From positions 557,104 to 621,103 of the forward strand of contig MU119207.1 in assembly GCA_014904845.1 (NCBI GenBank): 64,000 nucleotides of DNA, given 5' to 3'. Under the pieces are notes generated by a model. That model searched no databases, was not told the origin of the DNA, and saw nothing but the letters and a program-made list of their open reading frames with translations. Source of the stretch: Acephala macrosclerotiorum (taxonomy: Eukaryota > Ascomycota > Leotiomycetes > Helotiales > Mollisiaceae). The first letter of the stretch is position 1. Every line of letters begins with the position of its first letter. The position numbers and the translations under genes are program-made. Below, one piece after another: positions 58,939 to 64,000 of the stretch.

Positions 58939-59776
58939 AATATTCGATTCTAGTCCTTGCCCAAAAGAGGCCTCGTTACCGAGGGAGTTCATCAGAACCC
59001 GCATGTTGCTATCGGGGAGCCAAGTGCGTTCACTGTCAACCGGCGAGGCAGGCGTGACGAGAGTAGTCAGTAGGAGATATCCGAAGAAAAAGGGTAGGAA
59101 GTTCAATGTGACCAAGGCTTTTGCCAAGGTTGAAGAGAGGTGGCCAATCAGATTCTGCATTCCATTTCCGGGCAAAATGAAGAGAAGAGTATGAGTATAA
59201 GGGCGTGAGGGCGTGAGTTGGCAATACTGTTATGTATTCCTTCCCAGCGATTGGTACCTTAAAGGATCGGAACTGTGCTCACCGGTTAGGAATGAGGCGC
59301 GTTCATTGGTTGATTTAACGCCGCATCACGATCGCACCCTGAGACGTGTATGACCACCTGGCAGCTGAAACTGCATGACAAAAGATCCAATCGACCTTTC
59401 ATATCAATGAATGCCTCATCGGTTTGAGCCCTTTTGTCGAATTCTTCATCGGTTTGGATTTAAGTGGCTAGCATCCAAGACTAGCCCCTTTGACTACTTT
59501 GTAAAACATCGCATCACGTGGCGGAGCAGAGAGCATGGACCCCTTCCTTCAACGACAATCTTAACGACGGACCTTGAACAAATCTCAACGCCTCAAGTTC
59601 GAGCTCTTGAACGTGCATGCAGACGCTCACCGACTTTACTGAACGTCCCGCCCGTTATCTGCTGCTTTCTCCTCTGTTATCTGTTTGGCCAGTTCGACGC
59701 AACCGGTCACAGGGAAGTGGGTCAGAATTTGCATACCAGCCACCGTAACTCTTGTTACTGGTCTAGGCTTAGCCTG
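58939..59776. other. Divergent promoter region of the Nudix and Zn2Cys6 genes
   Basis: The two genes are read away from each other. The region includes the E-box decamer CATCACGTGG at 59512-59521. Open frames on both strands run into it (minus from 59160, plus from 59411), so parts could be coding if upstream ATGs are used. Confidence 0.45.
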
Positions 59777-62165
59777 ATGGACGCCCATTCGGTCGCCTCT
59801 ATGGGCAGCAGCTCTGATGCGGACCTAGAGAATTTGCTCAAGGCTGCTAAGTATCTAGGGGTTTCGGTGAATGACCTTTTAGATTTGTCCATCAACAAGA
59901 ATGCAACCTCCGAACCCGGTTCAACCCTTTATGAGGACATTAGATCATCATATCCCGGCGCAACGATCGGTCACTGCGATGAAAGCCTTCTGGCCGCCAT
60001 TAAAAACTCGAATTTTGGGGTGTTGCCTGACCATTCTCTACAATTTTCGCTCCCTAACCATGGATTGCAAGTTGACGATGCGTCCACTGCCGATTATATG
60101 TCAACCTTGGAGGAGGCCAATATTCCCGAAAGTGCTGGAAACATTAATGAAAGAACTGGCACGGGATGGGATTGGCATCGTTGTGACGAAGACTACAGCT
60201 TTATTTCGAATGATTCGTCGCACGGTGCCCTCGATTTGTCTCAAAGGCAACCTCCAGATGAATCCGACGACCAAAGCTTTATTTTAAATGATTCGACATC
60301 CACAAGTCTAAATGTGTCTCGACGGCTCACTCCAGAAGGGTCTGACGACCGAGAATGGATTCAACTTACTCCCCAATGGTCCGGAGAATCAGCCGAAAGC
60401 AATGGGTCAGATGAAAGCTCATCTAGAGAAAGCTCAATCAACGAGGAAATGAGTTTGTTGTTGCCCAAGCGACCATCGCCAACAAAATATAGCAGAGGTT
60501 CCTCGGAAAGTACTTCGTCAGAAACCTCGAGAAATTTCCAACTACTGGCACCAAAACGAACAAAGGAATATCCATTTGGCTCTAAATATGTCACTAGCGA
60601 GTCGTCTTTGGCAACAATCAATGAAACTTTGTTCGAAATAACGCATCTCAGTGCCGACAGGTCCACATCTGGGAAGGGCCTGGTTCGGAAGAAGAAAAAG
60701 AGAAGTCCTTATATCGACAACAGAGTACGAAAGGAAACTGGTCTGACTCGACAGATGAACGCTTGTGTGAGGTGCAGGATGCAGAGAAATAGGGTATGAA
60801 AGTGTTGAATCTATACCAAAATCTCAAGCTGACAGGTAGCAGTGCACTCCTGATCCGGAAAATCCCATGGGGCCCTGTAAGCCATGTCAAGAAAAGTTAG
60901 CTCGCATGACTCGGCTTCCATGTCTACGGTATAAGATAACAGACAGCACGTTGTTCAGGACCGGGCTTGATTACATGCCTTTCTACAAGAGACATCCTAT
61001 GTGTGGTCCAACATACGGTGACTTTCACATTGCCAAAGAATGGGCTGGCGCTACTACAAGACTTCTAGATCTCACGCAAGACCGTGGCTCTGTACCCTTG
61101 ACGCTAGAGGTCCGCGAATTTAACCCACCTTCGGAAGACAATGCCTTGGATCTGAAAGGCAGATCCATGTATTACATCCCATGGGCTATTGCCGACGCAG
61201 AAAGTGCCGTGAGAGCTGTCAACACCTACGCAGATGCAAATGTTGAGTCGTATCTCGACGCTCTTCTCGATGATTCCAACCACTTGGTATGGGATGTTTT
61301 CCACGCCGCTCTTCGCCTGTCTGTTTTCCCCACACCTGTGAGTACTAACTCGATTGTGACGAGGCAATTATTCTCTGCTAATTTAAGTCAAGAATAAACT
61401 GCTTCGAAATACTCTTCGCCTTTGGGTCGTATGTCGCTTCATTGAATCCGGTTGGCGAGTCTGCGGCAATGAGACCCTGAACGCAGAAAACCTGAAGGAT
61501 CCATTCTATGACTGGATTTCCCCTCCACCATACATCGACTACCAATTTGCTTCAACCGTCATTCAACGAGTGCTCGAGCCTCTGCGACTTGAAACGCTAC
61601 GTGGCTTGCAAATGCTAGTCCTTGCTAACAAGTCAAGCAATTGGTATCAGATCTTCTTGGTTTCATTTATTCTTCTTCACAATTACGAGCTGCAAGTACT
61701 GTTTCAACGACAGTTTGCTGGCAGAAGAAAAGCCAAAGTAAGTAAAAACCATGGTGATCGTTCCAAGAGATCTGTTTTGATTCATCTTAGGTGCGTTACC
61801 TTGACATGCCACTTGTTCGTGCCACGCATTCTGGCGCCAAGACAATTCTTGCCCATTTTCACTATGGTTGCAAAGGCCAGCATCCTTTCCGCGAGGACTT
61901 TGATTGGAATGCGCCTCAAATACGGAAAATGGCACAGCTAGACAGTGAGCAGATCGTTTTTATGGAGCGTTATAAAGAGCAAGTTTCTCGAAATGGTACA
62001 GCGACAGCGATCCCAACCGATTGATGCTGCTAATGTGGTTTAGTGACATCCCTCAGAGCCATCAATCGTACTGATAAGTACGAGGAGAAGTACTGGTTCG
62101 TCAGTCAGCTGTTTGAAGAGGAGTGGTCCCCTCGCGACACGTGCGAGTACGCTCCACCTGTGTAA
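59777..62165 (+). CDS. Zn(II)2Cys6 transcription factor
   Basis: Five exons (59777-60793, 60843-61337, 61393-61737, 61791-61995, 62044-62165) give 727 residues. The first 310 residues are Ser/Asp-rich and probably disordered. Six Cys residues then appear in the binuclear zinc spacing: ACVRCRMQRNRC split by intron 1, then GPCKPC and LPCLRY. A basic KKKKRSPYIDNRVRKE block lies before the cluster, so the DNA-binding part is internal rather than N-terminal. The rest is helical and ends with FVSQLFEEEWSPRD. The last exon was added because a GTACAG donor at 61996 joins in phase and gives this conserved-looking ending; reading on would stop at 62024. The frame is open upstream to ATG 59411, but residues there look random. 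Confidence 0.83.
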
Positions 62166-62900
62166 AGAGCAGCATTTTTGCACCCGATTCCCTCTCTGAT
62201 TCTCGTTTGGTCATGGACCGACTAGTGGGTCGCATTTGTCGATCAATACTAACGCGCATTCTTTTGCTCGCTGTGGCAATGCGGATTACGACGATAAGGA
62301 TTGGACAAGTATAATGCTCCAATCAAGCAAACAGCTAATTTACACCCACGACTTGATAGGTCGGTGCAAGAATATTTTCACACTTGAGAATCACATGGAA
62401 CGGGTTTTTTTGATAGTTGCACGTCAATTCAGATGCAGCCAGAACACTTTGAGGCTCATGCCTGGCCTTCATCAAATCTACTGTCGACACGAGGACATCT
62501 TTGCACCAGTATTGGTAATCCTGCAAGCCTGTTTACGGAAATAACAAAGTGCATGGGGTGCGGGGTTGAAAAGGGTTTCATTCGCGCTTGATTAGCTGCA
62601 TGGCACTTCTTGGGTTGACGTGCATCGATCACAAGGCGGCGGGAGGCATTTGCCAAATGAGAACCTATCTCGCTTACCGGGTTGTGCACCTTGATTTCAA
62701 AATTCAGCCAATTCCATCGTGAGAAGGATGCAGGTAATTCCGCTTGAAGCCCAGTTTGTTTGTTTGAGCAAGTGTGTGTGTGCTCGAGATAAGGCTTTGA
62801 GCCTCTCTAGCAACCATCTTCCATCGCTACTCTTCCACCATCATCGGCTTGCAACGACCAAGTCGAGAAATCCGAGCACCACGCAATCTCGTCCATTCAA
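62166..62900. other. Intergenic, no gene seen
   Basis: Between the transcription factor stop and the TauD-type gene start on the same strand. It should carry the promoter of the latter. Short frames only. Confidence 0.4.
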
Positions 62901-64000
62901 ATGGCGCCAGGCATTCTTTTTGACGATCAGGTTTCGCATTCATTCGCTCAATATGAGCGTGAGCTTTCGAAGCCGTCCATAAAGGATCAAGTTCAACAAT
63001 GGCCCCGATTTTTGGTTAGTGGTCTAGCATGGAACCCTGCCACTTTTCCCAATGAACAAACATACACCCACAGCTTAACCACCCCCGAGAAGTTGGAGGT
63101 TGAGGAGGCTCTTCAGTACTTCAAGTGTAAGCTCCAGAATCTGCATGGAAGGTTCGTTTCACGGTGCTGATACATCTAGCCCTTGAACTGGACGGAAGTG
63201 ATGTCAGCCAACTCACATTTCCCCTCCCGAGCCTTGGTGCGATCCTTTTTCAATACGCCATAGACCTTCACCGTGGGAAAGGTTTCGTCAACATCCGTGG
63301 CCTCAATCCAGCCGACTACTCCCCAGAAGACAACATCCTTTTGTTCTTGGGGCTGTCAAGCTACATTGGGGAATTGAGGGCAAGGCAAGACGAGGACGGC
63401 AACATGCTGAGTACGATCTACCCTGTCTCAAAAAGGATCATCAGTTTATAAAACCTCCAAGTGCACATCTGCGACGCCAAACAATCTCGTGAACCACAAC
63501 AGAACCGACCAATACGATTTTCAAGTCGTGCCTCAGTATGTATTTCTGATATTTGACGCCTGTTAGGTTCTAATAAAACTTCCAAGACATTTCACACCGA
63601 TACCTTTTGTGATATCCTGGCACTGCAAACACGAAGCAATGCCGCGAGAGGAGGCAGACATATTATCTCCCCTTCACAGACAATCTACAACAAGATCGCA
63701 ACTCAAAGGCCAGACTTGCTCGAGACTCTTGCGAGTCCCAGTTGGCCATTCGATAGGTCCGCCTTTTTAACCTTCTCCACTTGTGATAGAGCGAAGTCTG
63801 ACATGTTCTAGTCGCGGAGAGCTTTTCGAACCAAATAGCCGGGCCCTATTGTATTATCACGGTGGGAACATCATTCTCAACCTCGCCCGAGAGCCTTTGC
63901 TTGGCCTAAAGCACGTCCCCCGAAATAAGAATCTACCAGAGCTGTCAACCATACAACGCGAAGCTCTCGACTTAGTAGAAACGCTTGCACAAGAGGGCCA
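62901..64000 (+). CDS. TauD/TfdA-type Fe(II)/2-oxoglutarate oxygenase, 3' end outside the window
   Basis: Exons 62901-63126, 63180-63410, 63462-63535, 63587-63756 and 63812 onward join in phase. The N-terminal part gives WPRFLVSGLAWNPATF and LELDGSDVSQLTFPLPSLG. GKGFVNIRGLNPADYSPEDN is the TauD-family strand, and STFHTDTFCDILALQ holds the HxD iron-binding motif (near residue 180). ARGGRHIISPSQTIYNKIA and LLYYHGGNIILNLAREPLLG follow. The second metal His and the Arg that binds 2-oxoglutarate should lie beyond 64000. Fungal relatives are often called clavaminate synthase-like or TfdA-family oxygenases, with no fixed substrate. All introns are 51-55 nt and clean. Confidence 0.88.

Noticed and set aside
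58939..59160. N-terminal extension of the Nudix protein from ATG 59160
   Set aside because: It would add a hydrophobic stretch not expected in the family; the 58938 start gives a normal length. Not excluded.
59411..59776. N-terminal extension of the Zn2Cys6 factor from ATG 59411
   Set aside because: Residues look random and the ATG at 59777 begins a plausible helical start.
62101..62689. Small frames between the transcription factor and the TauD-type gene
   Set aside because: Short, overlapping on both strands, partly antisense to the last exon of the transcription factor.

Overview
The window looks like nuclear DNA of a filamentous ascomycete (Pezizomycotina; Leotiomycetes is my best guess, from gene content rather than from any search). 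The reasons are: genes split by very short introns, mostly 47-57 nt, with GT..AG borders; a HET-domain gene; an AA9 polysaccharide monooxygenase; a GH5 mannanase; a Zn2Cys6 regulator; a TauD-type oxygenase; and AT-rich blocks that look like repeats worn down by repeat-induced point mutation (RIP). No bacterial operon, CRISPR array or rRNA was seen.

Layout. 1-4650 is an extreme AT-rich block without genes. 4651-8201 returns to normal composition with a tRNA-Ala(UGC) and PER1. 9.3-15.3 kb carries a small coiled-coil protein, a secreted GH5 endo-mannanase, a decayed unknown gene and riboflavin synthase (RIB5). 15.3-18.5 kb is gene-free with a 284-bp MITE. 18.5-25.3 kb has a type-B carboxylesterase, a PARP-like gene followed by a broken tandem copy of its catalytic module, and a HET-domain gene with one frameshift. 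26.1-29.3 kb is an AA9 LPMO gene destroyed by two unrelated transposon insertions and a nonsense codon. 30.2-32.5 kb is a second large AT-rich block. 33.6-46.6 kb holds two large membrane glycoproteins, a four-helix membrane protein, two MFS transporters, a small secreted protein and a 366-bp TA-flanked MITE. 48-54.3 kb has an alpha/beta-hydrolase pseudogene, a protein-kinase-like gene, a small hypothetical and a flavin monooxygenase pseudogene. 54.5-64 kb has a doubtful Cys-containing protein, a GNAT acetyltransferase, a Nudix/DUF4743-type protein, a Zn2Cys6 transcription factor and the 5' part of a TauD/TfdA-type oxygenase that leaves the window.

How it fits together. Housekeeping genes (PER1 for GPI-anchor remodelling, RIB5 for riboflavin) sit among accessory genes for plant-polymer attack, export and self/non-self response. 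The accessory part is decaying: at least five loci carry nonsense codons, frameshifts or insertions, and most of the premature stops are of the kind made by C-to-T change in a CpA context. I found no operon-like pathway. The strongest leads are the duplicated PARP-like module joined by an in-phase intron, the double-transposon LPMO, two element families defined here by their ends and target duplications, and a strand-asymmetric G-depleted stretch in the first AT-rich block.
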